64,000 nt of DNA from Parietaria judaica. Its lineage: Eukaryota; Streptophyta; Magnoliopsida; Rosales; Urticaceae. Below the pieces are notes generated by a model. The model ran no database searches. It worked only from the letters and a program-made list of their open reading frames with translations, and was not told where the DNA came from. This document shows positions 36,401-45,089 of this stretch, piece by piece; the stretch's first letter is position 1, and each line of letters starts with the position of its first letter. The DNA lies in contig OX940860.1 of NCBI GenBank assembly GCA_954871525.1, positions 19,500,001-19,564,000 on the forward strand, given 5' to 3'. Made by a program: the position numbers and the translations under genes.

Positions 36401-39400
36401 ATGCTGTTTGATAAAAGTACCGAAAGAGGAAGAGAGCAGTTCGGTGGACCCAACTCTCGTGGTGAAAGATTATTCAGCGATGGAAACCGCTCGACCGGCA
36501 CCGGCGAAAATCGACCAGGAAGCCATGGCTACAATGTTAAGCCAAATCTCAGGGAAAGTGCTCGATGGAAAGTTCGCAAGATTCGAAGAAAAAAGGGATC
36601 ACAAGACGTCGACGCTAATCAGCCCTCGAGGTTCAGAAAATGAGGACAAGAGACGAAAGCCGAGCACCCACGGCAGCGGAGGTCACCGACGGAGCGAAAC
36701 GCACCGCAACGACTGTGATACATCGCACAAACGCAGCAGCAATTGCCATGTTCGCAAGCTCAGCCGTGAGGATCGTGGAGGCGACCGCGATACACCGTGC
36801 AAAAGCAGGGGCGATGACGACGGTCGCAGCGATCGCAAGCGCAGCGATTCACGTGATCGCAAGCGCAACACTTCGCGTGATCGCAGCGACCGCAAGCGCA
36901 GCGATTCACGTGATCGCAAGCGCAACACTTCGCGTGATCGCAGCGACCGCAAGCGCAGCACTTCGCGTGATCGCAGCGACCGCAAGCGCAGCGATTCACG
37001 TGATCGCAGCGATCGCAAGCGTACCGGTTCGGACGATCGCGGAGATCGAGCAACAGCTCGCCACCGCTCTCGTGACCGGGGTCCTCGAGATCGAAATCAC
37101 AGCCACTCACGCGACAGTGATCGACGCAAAACGGACAATTGTAGCGGCTCTGCACGTGGTCATAGCCACTCCGACATACGCGACATTCGGAACCAAGACC
37201 GGGGAGTATCACGAGATGAGCCGGGCTGGGGCAGCGCACCTTGGAACGCACCAAACAGCCCCAACCGGAAGTGGAGAGAGAAAGGCGACAGCCCGAGAGC
37301 CGGGAAGGTGGACAAGCAACCTTGGATGGACAAGTATGCGAAAGTTTACTATTGAGTGAGCCTCCGAGCGGGGGAATGGGACGAACAACAGTGGCGACAT
37401 TCAAACCAAGGGCGGAAGGATCAAATTACCGTGTTTTGAGCTTGAGGGCAAGCTCAATGTGGAGAAGGGGAGTAATGATACATCCCGAGCAGTGATAAGT
37501 CTTGTCGTTTAGTGGTTTAAGTGTCATAAGCGAGTGAGTGTTGTTAAACGTTGTTTAGAGAGTTAGTCGAGTCAATGTCGTTAATTGAGCCCATTAGGTT
37601 GTAAGCTCTTTTCCCTATATAAGGGAGTTCATATTAATGAGAAGATTAGCCAAGAACCAAGCACAAGACTTAGTCTCTCAAGAGGAGAGATTAAGTTTTG
37701 TGAAGGTTGGCCTTTGTGTTCAATAGTGTTCATCGCGTGTTCGTGTGTGTTCGTTGTGTGCGTGTTCTTGATTCCGAGAGTGTCGATCTTGGATCGTAAC
37801 ATGTGATTGCAACCTCATATAAAATTAGATCAAAATCCCCATCCCTTAACCCAAATTACCCTTAACCTATAGACAAGATATGAACATCAAATGGCTCTCC
37901 ATGATCAAGGGAGTAAAACTTATTATGAGATCAAAACAGAAAATATTCAACAGTCAATGTAGAAGTATACATAAACACATATATAAATAGAGGGAGAGTA
38001 ATGAGTCATACGGAAGTCATCTCCTTGCGGGAATCTTGCAGTTCATCGTTAAGTTTACGTTCTTGCACAAATAGCTCCTGGTTAAGTAGTTCAAAAGCCT
38101 CCAATTGCTCTACGGTTTCTTCAAGTTTTTCTTTAGTGTGTTCAATATTTTTCTTGAGCTCAAGATCCTTATCTGCACGCATCTGTTTCAGCACTTCCAA
38201 AGCTCCTCTGTAATGCTCGATTTTAGATGCTAAAGCCGCTTTTGAATCAATCTGCTTTTCCAGTTCTACGATCTTTTCATGAAGTTTCCTCTGTTCTAAC
38301 TGTAACAAGTCCGTCAACTTACAATGATTTAATATTTAGGGAGCAAAGAATAAAACCTTTAATTGTTGTGCCAATTTGAACAATTTTCTTCTCTTTTATT
38401 TTGTTCCAAATTAGCCCTTGCAATCTAACAACGCTATCAAGTGTTAATAGTATAAGCTAATGTTACGTGTTTTGGAACTGAAATGAAGTAAAATACAAGA
38501 AAAATAAATTTAATAAAAGACACATCAGATACAATTTTCACCACATTAAGACCTATAAATTAAACTAGTAGATGTAAAGAAAAAAAAAAAAACCTAGGAT
38601 TAGTATTGTAGCAAAATTTACCATTTTCTTTTTCTCGATGAGTATATTGCTTTCGCATTCGTTAATATTATGCTCTCGCTGTTGCAATTCCTTCTCCTGC
38701 AGCCTAAGCGCTGCCTCCTCTTTCGCCAGTTCTTCTAAAAACTTTTCATGCTTCAAAACGGTCATCTTGAAATAGTGATCACTCTGCTGCAATTTCCTTA
38801 TTTCTAAAGCAAAAAATTAGATATCAAGTCGCAGCTTAAATTAATAATACGTAATTTGCAATAATCGCACATCGACTAAGTGTAGAAATATTGATACTTT
38901 ATGGTATATGACTATCGATTCGTTGAAAGTTCATACCATGTTTGTATGTTAATGATCAAAACTAAGTATGACATTAATTGAACGTTTACATGCTCATAGG
39001 TCATTGTTTTTCTACGATAAGCTTATAGAAGTATAAGATGAATAAGTTTATATGTTTGCAATATAATGTTAAATAAAACAAATCAATAATAAAAAGTGTA
39101 ACCTTCATTCTGGGATCGGAGCATTTTATCTTGTTCGTCAAGCATCACATTCAATTTCATCTCTCTGAGGCGTAATCTCTTCTCTTCAAGCGTGCCCTTC
39201 AAATTAGGCACAATCCTTTTCTCTTTTGATTTCTCCTTTGCCTCCTTTCCAGGGATTTTGCGCTCCCGTTGCTGACCAAGATGAGTTCCGACAATGTTCA
39301 TATTTTTCAGGTCGCTTTCCCGCGCAACCCATCCGAACATTTTATCGCCTCGACTCTCTTGGTCATCGTAATCTTTTTTGCCACAATTATCACCCTCGAA

Positions 39401-39730
39401 GTTCTTTTCAAACGCCATTGCATCCATAAATCCAGTCCAATCTTTGCTGAACTCCACAATTGCGAATCCCGAATGTTCCACGAGGTCCCACCAAGGAATT
39501 ACATTCAACGGGTTAAATCCTTTTCGAATCAGTTCATCTTTCATCTCCGAGCCACTTGCGCCAACACGCTTTCCATTCCTCAGCTCGGTTTTAAAGTTCG
39601 CTAAAATCCCCACAGAAGGCCAAGCAAACAACTCTTCACAACCGCAAGTCGCAAGCGCCTTATTGCGAGGAGATTCCATTTGATCGTCACAATCACGTAT
39701 AACAAGTGTCCTTTTGCGAGAAGACTCCAT
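33483..39730 (-). CDS. FDM/IDN2-like gene copy B (XS, coiled coil, XH), frameshifted, LTR element in intron
   Basis: Six minus-strand exons: 39730-39103, 38803-38622, 38424-38357, 38299-38012, 34430-34212 and 33713-33483. Exon 1 holds the XS domain (LFAWPSVGIL, GFNPLNVIPWWDLVEHSG, AIVEFSKDWTGF, AMAFEKNFEG, MFGWVARESD), which binds double-stranded RNA in this family. Exons 2-4 form a coiled coil and exons 5-6 form XH (KRMGDLDIRPF, LWDSYLRDPMWHPFK, NPSGRFPVPEIWNF). IDN2/FDM proteins work with AGO4-bound transcripts in RNA-directed DNA methylation. The N-terminal zf-XS finger normally found before XS is not visible; instead there is a 17-residue imperfect duplication starting MESSRK and MESPRN. 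Exon 3 is 68 nt, against 69 nt in copy A, so a one-base deletion shifts the frame. Skipping exon 3 would restore it, since both neighbours are in phase 0. The intron between exons 4 and 5 holds a 2.8-kb LTR element. It may be a pseudogene or make a shortened protein. Confidence 0.85.
34980..35305 (+). repeat. 5' LTR (326 bp)
   Basis: Starts TG and ends CA, and matches 37476-37801 without a difference that I can see. It contains CTATATAAGG (35119-35128), a good TATA box for the element's transcript. The small ORF at 35089-35367 is repeated in the 3' LTR and is a by-product of the LTR. Confidence 0.95.
35119..35128 (+). promoter_or_regulatory. LTR TATA box
   Basis: CTATATAAGG lies 140 bases into the LTR, as expected for the U3/R boundary; the same sequence recurs in the 3' LTR near 37615. 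Confidence 0.7.
35309..35321 (+). other. primer-binding site (initiator Met-tRNA)
   Basis: TGGTATCAGAGCC begins three bases after the LTR and is complementary to the 3' end of plant initiator Met-tRNA, the usual primer of plant LTR elements. Confidence 0.92.
35331..37355 (+). CDS. 674-residue ORF of the LTR element: coiled-coil N-terminus and SR/RD-rich repeat region
   Basis: The ORF opens 25 bases after the 5' LTR and fills nearly the whole interior without a stop. Residues 1-90 are alanine- and glutamate-rich and predict a coiled coil, plausibly a gag-like oligomerisation segment. The middle is low-complexity and glycine-rich. From about residue 440 the protein becomes very basic, and residues 500-565 are tandem units of the type SDRKRSDSRD and RKRNTSRD, like the RS domains of splicing factors. 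The C-terminus is tryptophan-containing (GWGSAPWN, KQPWMDKYAKVYY). I see no CCHC knuckle, protease, integrase or RT. An intact frame in such GC-rich, repetitive DNA suggests recent selection or very recent insertion. The function is unknown; binding of nucleic acid or of the element's RNA is an inference. Confidence 0.8.
   Translation: MAAMQVDFLVEMRALMAESAARAEAMAAGFVSKLEEFVARQTAQNIELKGAVTEIQAKHENLEERVEALEILQANRHGTDEHRGNAEPTPTLVVGDLQFMAEMMAKMQGEITASFEYRFSKIEGRLEDRTLEPKSTRGWEKEGRERNPSSRNGSAAAKGDSGQVFDGGGVLVGSQGGTTKGYEAQAKICLAGIREVQKSGLKNGVEDQPLAKEVATSSSGASTGGWAGGDVGGVAARSGRGCLEEKKGCLALDSQSCDSDIFPTICDGGGASGEFAGEWGGSGAISGVGNKEKKGAKGVKLGLQRDGSQICELSIPPVTSGGSGGIATREVAGDGGGGSGGSDREKGDGSDLKLRDACCLIKVPKEEESSSVDPTLVVKDYSAMETARPAPAKIDQEAMATMLSQISGKVLDGKFARFEEKRDHKTSTLISPRGSENEDKRRKPSTHGSGGHRRSETHRNDCDTSHKRSSNCHVRKLSREDRGGDRDTPCKSRGDDDGRSDRKRSDSRDRKRNTSRDRSDRKRSDSRDRKRNTSRDRSDRKRSTSRDRSDRKRSDSRDRSDRKRTGSDDRGDRATARHRSRDRGPRDRNHSHSRDSDRRKTDNCSGSARGHSHSDIRDIRNQDRGVSRDEPGWGSAPWNAPNSPNRKWREKGDSPRAGKVDKQPWMDKYAKVYY
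36828..37030 (+). repeat. 33/57-bp tandem repeats encoding RS-like units
   Basis: Two near-identical 57-bp units are followed by 33-bp units built on GACCGCAAGCGCAGC and TTCGCGTGATCGCAGC. All lengths are multiples of three, so the reading frame is kept. The repeats also create long overlapping ORFs in other frames, which are not real genes. Confidence 0.9.
37461..37472 (+). other. polypurine tract before the 3' LTR
   Basis: GGAGAAGGGGAG lies three bases before the 3' LTR start, in the position of the plus-strand primer. Confidence 0.8.
37476..37801 (+). repeat. 3' LTR (326 bp)
   Basis: Same length and, as far as I can compare by eye, same sequence as the 5' LTR; followed directly by the TGTGA target duplication. 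Confidence 0.95.
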
Positions 39731-40438
39731 TCGACCGTCAACGTCACAGACCCACAGAACCCTACCTCAGTCGTGTTTATCGTTCTCAAACTTGAGATCT
39801 TCTGAATCTCAGAGACAATGAGAATCTGAAAAGGGAAAATCTTCTTTGAGGAAAACAAGCAAATAAGAAAGGCACGAGATATATATTATCATCTGGAAAA
39901 CCCAGATTCAACCTAGGGCATGAATCAAGGCTAACAAGCAGCCATGAAACCAAATAGGAAATTCAGACGAAACACATTGCTACTCAACCAGCAGACTGAA
40001 ACACACACGAACAAAAAACAGCATGCGATTTCCCTCTCGATGATTCCATTGCTACCATGGAAGGTTCTCGCAAAAAAAAAAAAAAAAAAATACAGAGCGC
40101 TATTGTCGCTTGAGTTTCCTTCTGCTGCAAGCAAACAAGTTTCTTAGCGCGAGAAAAAGAATGCGAAGCTCACAGGACACGATGAGTTCAGTGGAGAGAG
40201 CGAGATCTTCCTTTGATCGGAGTCTGAGCTCGCTATGTCTCAACTGCTCATGGTGGAAGACGAAAGGAAAGTGGGGTTTTCAAGTTTGCAGATTAAGCTA
40301 ACTTTTTTTTTTAATAACAAATCGACTTCTTAACTTACCCTCATTCAAGGATTAACTCAATATTTCTTGAAAATGTAATTAAGCAATAAAATGCCTAATA
40401 AAAATAACATATAGTTTTTTTTTTTTTTTAAGTTGTCT
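39731..40438. other. 5' region of FDM-like copy B
   Basis: No zf-XS finger or other coding exon is recognisable here. A GC-richer stretch at about 40100-40290 may be a 5' UTR exon or promoter. Poly-A and poly-T runs lie at 40071-40090 and 40418-40430. Confidence 0.4.
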
Positions 40439-40738
40439 CGTGCATCTCCAATGAGACGGTATTACGCTATTTTGGTGTGATTTTTACACCAAACTTCTCC
40501 AATGAGACTTCAAAAATCCCACAATTTTAGTGAAATGGAATAGTGTCACACTATATTTGGTGTGGTGTTCACTATTCACAACACCAAACACTATTTACTT
40601 ATTTTATTAGTAAATTGATAAACTAAATAAATATTAATTGAATAGATAAAAGAAATATTAATAAAACATTAAACGAATAGTATTTGGTATAATATTTGGT
40701 TTTGTGGTTGGAGTATAAAGTATATTTAGTGTTAAAAC

Positions 40739-42374
40739 CAAGGATTTGAATGCCGTTTTTGCCGAAAAATCGTTTGTCGTTATCGACGGAATAATCGTTT
40801 ACCGATGGATTTATCGATGGAAAATCTATAAAAATTATCGTTTGCCGTTATCGAAACTTATCGAACTTATCGATGGATTAATTGGTTATCGATGGATTTA
40901 TCGATGGAAAACCTATAATATATTTTCATGCATATTTTAAACTAAAAAACCTAACATAAAATACTAATTTCACCAAAATATGAACATAAGTCTCATACAT
41001 AATATAACATAAGTCACAAATCAAGTCTCATCATAATAATATAACCAAATTCACAATTTATAAATTATATACAATGTTATAAACGAAACTACACCAAAAA
41101 AGTCTATTATCTAGCTCAAATTAACTAATTTTTGATACATATGTACTTTAGCCGCAATAATTTAACAATTCAGATAAACATCAAAATAATAAAAAAAGTT
41201 ATGTCAACCTCACAGTTTGTAAATTATAATAAATTTTATGAAATGAAACTACACCAAAAAATTTGATTAAGTAGTTCAAATTAACTTATTTCCGATATAT
41301 TTGTACTTTTGCCGCAATAAGTTTATACTTCGGAAAAAAGTCAAAAAAAAAAAAATTGCCAGCCTCACACATTATAAATCATATACATTTTTATAAAACG
41401 ACATTACATGAAAAAGATCGATTAACTAGCTCAAATTCACTGTTTTCCGAAACATATGTACTTTTGTCATAATAAACCGAAAATTCGAGAAGACATCAAA
41501 TTACAAAAAAATTATGTCAAACACTCAGTTTTCTAATTACACACGACTTTAATAAATGAAATTACATAAAAAAAATGTTCAAAATATAGCTCAAGTTCAA
41601 TAATTTTCAAAACATAAGTACCTTTGCCGCTATTATACAAAATTCGGACAAAGCCTAAAATCAACCCAAATCTGCAAAAAAATTAACAAAAAGCACACCA
41701 TCCATCATAATTCATCCATATTCTTTAATAAACCTAAGAAAAATAAATTTCAAGAACAATATTTGATTCAAAATTACAAATAGTACAATTAAAGTTATAT
41801 GAAACTTCATGTTGAACTTTCATTTCAACTTGATACATTACTAAGTACTAGAAATATGGAATATTATTGTGAAAATTTTACATAATTCATGTATACAACA
41901 TGTAATCTATAAAACACTCAAAATTTACTTAAAAAAAACCCTAAATATACATTTATATTCCGAGATTATACAAACTTGGAACTTTTGCCATGATAAATTA
42001 GGGCTTCCCGTTGCTTTGGTGTTGGCGATAAGGAGCTCTCTTCTCCAGGCGATAATCGCGGCAAAATAGAGGATTTGTGAAGCAGGAGGGAAAAAATAGG
42101 GTGTGAGGTTGGAAACTGAAGCAGAAAATCGTGAGAAGAGATAAGGTTGCTTTTATATTAGGGTTTAGACACTTACCCATATTTGCGCAAAAAGTCCCTT
42201 GATTATCATTTTTTTACACTTGAAAACATTCAGCGAAAAGTACCTAAGTTTTCGGTTCGAAAAATCTCGAAAAGTATAAAACGGCAGCGATAACTAGAGA
42301 TAAGTTACCGAGAACATGATTTCAGCGATTAATCGAACGATAATCGCTCGATAATCGCGATTTTTGAAACACTG
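40739..42374. mobile_element. non-autonomous hAT element nested in the MITE
   Basis: The 1636-bp element has ends CAAGGATTTGAATG and TTTTTGAAACACTG and an 8-bp duplication GTTAAAAC on both sides (40731-40738, 42375-42382). Its left subterminal region is full of TTATCGATGGA-type motifs and closely matches the inverted right end of the element at 45090-48234, so both belong to one family. It has no transposase ORF. Confidence 0.88.
41060..41680. repeat. four degenerate tandem copies of a ~157-bp unit
   Basis: Each unit carries AACTACACCAAAAAA or a variant, then TAGCTCAAATTAACT, then ACATATGTACTTTTGCCGC. Units begin near 41090, 41248, 41404 and 41562. Related units in the opposite orientation occur in the sister element at about 45800-46150. 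Confidence 0.75.
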
Positions 42375-42427
42375 GTTAAAACTCTACCAAAATAGTGTAG
42401 TTTTTAGTGTTGTGGTTGGAGATGCCT

Positions 42428-43387
42428 GTTGTGTTTAATGATCTTTATATATAATGATTTTAGTGCAAAAAATTACAGATACAATAGTGATAGGTAGCCT
42501 ATGGTGAATTTTCAGATGGCTTCTTATGGTCTTCACTCTTCTATTTTTTTTTTTGTAAACTCACTCTTCTATTTATTGTTGAAGATCATGGGGATAAACT
42601 TTTGAATGACGTAAAAATCGTATCTGATTAAAATTTAAATACGATTTTTTGTAATAGAGTACAACGTTATCCATTGGGTTAAAAAGTATGTGTTTATAAT
42701 CTCATCTCTCAACCTATAGCCAGAGTCAGTCTTAAGTATGGAATAGGCGGATAAGGCCCCTAGGACCCAATTCTTTTTTTTAAAGTTATGTACTTCCAAT
42801 CACATAGCATATTTCAGTCGATTTTTTTTTTCAGACGTAAACAAACAAAAATCATAAACAACTATATTAAAGCAACTATTAGACATATAAATAGATAATA
42901 TTATTTTTCGAAGGATAGTAGAATAGATTTATCAAGTCAATAAGGGAGAGGAAATGAGAAAAGTCGAATCAAATCCTAAATAATATTTTTTTTGTTTGAA
43001 GCGAGCGTATGCATATACACTCACTCGTGCACATGTAGCCCCGCCAGTACTTCGAATAATGTTTAAGCTCGTGTGGAGGATCAAATCCTTTCAGCCCCTT
43101 GTCTTTTTTTTCTTCATATTTTCTTCAAATGAAATAGTTACTTCTAATTATTTTTGTAAAAAAATTATTAAATAACGTAAATTTTATATTCATTGAAAAT
43201 TTAATAAGTATTATATAAGTTGATAACTATAATTTTTATCCTTTTTCGTTTCATATATTATCATCTCTACAAGACTACAACTCGTATCGATCGTCACAAC
43301 TAATAAGTTGCAAAACTAGCTAAGTTTTAACATTTTTATGTTAAAACAGGATCCCCAAATAAAATTCGCCTAAGCTCCTTGGAGTTG
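42428..43387. other. intergenic DNA; no gene seen
   Basis: Includes a stretch near 42720-42780 (CAGAGTCAGTCTTAAG, then GGCCCCTAGGACCC) and one near 43370-43395 that look like ends of an old element, but no matching pair or duplication can be defined. Confidence 0.35.
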
Positions 43388-43395
43388 GTCTTACC

Positions 43396-44311
43396 CATGG
43401 TTTTAAATATCGATATCGATATCGTTTCGCACTCTCCATTTTACGGATATATCGTTTGCCGACGGGCATGCCGATGGATAAATCCGAAGAAAAAGATATA
43501 TCGCTTGCCGATCGAAATATCGACGGATATTTCGGAAAATATTATAAGTATTTAAATCATATATTTATATATATGATAGATAGTTTCTAAATTACCTATT
43601 TAATAAATAAAACGCATTCATAAATCATAATATTATGAAAACACATAATATTACACAAAGTCACAAACATAGAATATAACATAATGTCAAGTATCAACAT
43701 AACATAGAACAATAAAGTAGGCATCATAATAAAGTCTTAAAGTACGAAGTACTAACATAACTACAAACATAGAGTACGAACTAGAAATATGAACATAATA
43801 GTCCAAAACCGTAACAAATGATAATCATCAAGTTTAACATACAAGTTGAAAATTTAACAAAGCCTAAACATAAAACGTAAATCTCGAGCATACCTTGCGA
43901 TTTTCCCCTAAAAATATTTCACAAACCCTAAAAATACTAATTTCCCCCAAATCAGCAAGCAAATTCGCAAATAGCCAAAATAACATGAAATAAGTGGAAT
44001 TTCCATAGACATGCCTTGCGATTTTCACCAAAAACATGCGAAATATGGGAAGATTTGTGCTCCAGCTCGCGAAATTCGACGGAGAAGAGAGAAAGGAGGA
44101 AAGGGTTCTGAAGCTAGGTTTTTTTGGAAAATCGAGCACTTTATCCACGTTTTTAGGCTTAACCGAAAAAGATATTTTTTCGGAAAATCGAACGACATAT
44201 CCCGATAAATCCGAAAACGACAGCGCTTTATTTGGAATATCTTACCGCATATCTCATTTTAGAGGCATGTCGTGGATATATCGACGATATGCCGCGATAT
44301 TTAAAACCATG
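43396..44311. mobile_element. non-autonomous hAT-type element with ATATCG-rich ends
   Basis: The 916-bp element has near-perfect ends CATGGTTTTAAATATCG and CGATATTTAAAACCATG, and the 8-bp duplication GTCTTACC on both sides (43388-43395, 44312-44319). Subterminal sequence is rich in CGATAT and CGACGGATAT. ORFs inside (43864-44148 minus, 44036-44350 plus) show no domain and are not called. Confidence 0.9.
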
Positions 44312-44394
44312 GTCTTACCTATGGTCACTCTACTTCCCGCAATTTTTTAAAGAAATATTTTCATAGCTCATTTCTCATTCTCAACCTATATAAT

Positions 44395-44978
44395 TAGGCC
44401 TGCACATAAAACCCGCAAATGCGGGTTTTTAACCGAAACCGGACCGAATCAGGTTTAAAAAAAACCGAAACCGAATTAAAATCGGGTTAAACCGAAACCG
44501 AATTTTGAAAAGCCCGTAACCGAATTAAACCGGTTCCGGGTTCCGGGTTTTGAGTTATAAAACCCGAAACCCGGTTAGTAGGTTATTAAAACCCGGATTT
44601 TTAAATAAAGATTTATAAATATCTAATTTATTTTTATAATGTTTATAAACTTATTTTTACTAAGTATTATATTTACAAACTAACATTAATACTACATCTA
44701 TGTGTACAAAGTTTGGATTGGAGTATTTATGATTAGGTAATATTATGTATTAATGGCTTTATAATTGTTTTTACTTCAAATAAAAAAAAAAGTGGGTTAA
44801 AACCGGGTTCGGGTTTAAAATCCGGGTTTTCAAATAAAAACCGGGTAATTACCCAAACCTGGATTTCCGGGTTTTGTCTTTAAAAAACCGGGTTCGGGTT
44901 TGAAAAGTCAAAACCCGAAAATCCGGGTTCGAGTTTCGGGTAATGAAAAAAACCGGGTTTTTTACCCGGTTTCAGCCT
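44395..44978. mobile_element. non-autonomous element rich in AAACCCGG motifs, 8-bp duplication
   Basis: The 584-bp element runs from TAGGCCTGCACATAAAACCC to CCCGGTTTCAGCCT and is flanked by TATATAAT on both sides (44387-44394, 44979-44986). Both ends are dense in ACCCGGTT/AACCGGGTT motifs around an AT-rich core. The architecture resembles the element at 6677-7242, which suggests a hAT affiliation. Confidence 0.75.
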
Positions 44979-45089
44979 TATATATAATAGCCCTTCTTGA
45001 TTCTTCCTTTTTATTTTATTTTATTTTATTTCCTTTTTGGACATCACCTATATATCCTCAGTCTCTTTTATTTCTTATATCCTCTAAAC

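Larger units (their letters stand above)
34980..37801 (+). mobile_element. young non-autonomous LTR retrotransposon in the FDM-like intron
   Basis: The 2822-bp element has two 326-bp LTRs (34980-35305 and 37476-37801) that start TGATACATCC and end CGTAACA. By eye I find no difference between them. The 5-bp target duplication TGTGA flanks it (34975-34979 and 37802-37806). A primer-binding site for initiator Met-tRNA follows the 5' LTR, and a purine-rich tract precedes the 3' LTR. The interior encodes one long ORF and no protease, integrase or reverse transcriptase, so it must be mobilised by another element. Just before the 3' LTR is a short stretch resembling the 3' end of a pol gene. It lies opposite in strand to the host gene. 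Confidence 0.95.
40439..42427. mobile_element. MITE-like element split by a nested hAT element
   Basis: The left end reads GCATCTCCAATGAGAC and continues to CTATTTTGGTG. The right end is the approximate complement, TAGTGTAGTTTTTAGTG then TTGGAGATGC. With the nested element (40739-42374) removed, the remainder is a few hundred bases with no ORF, typical of a small inverted-repeat MITE. The outer limits and target duplication are uncertain. Confidence 0.55.

Noticed and set aside
36640..37404. Long overlapping ORFs (239 codons plus strand, 214 codons minus strand) in the LTR element
   Set aside because: They are shadows of the RS repeat array, whose unit lengths are multiples of three and therefore open in several frames.
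42720..44340. Outer element around the 43396-44311 hAT copy, based on CAGAGTCAGTCTTAAG near 42721 and GGAGTTGGTCTTACC near 43381
   Set aside because: The two ends are not convincing inverted repeats and no duplication could be read.
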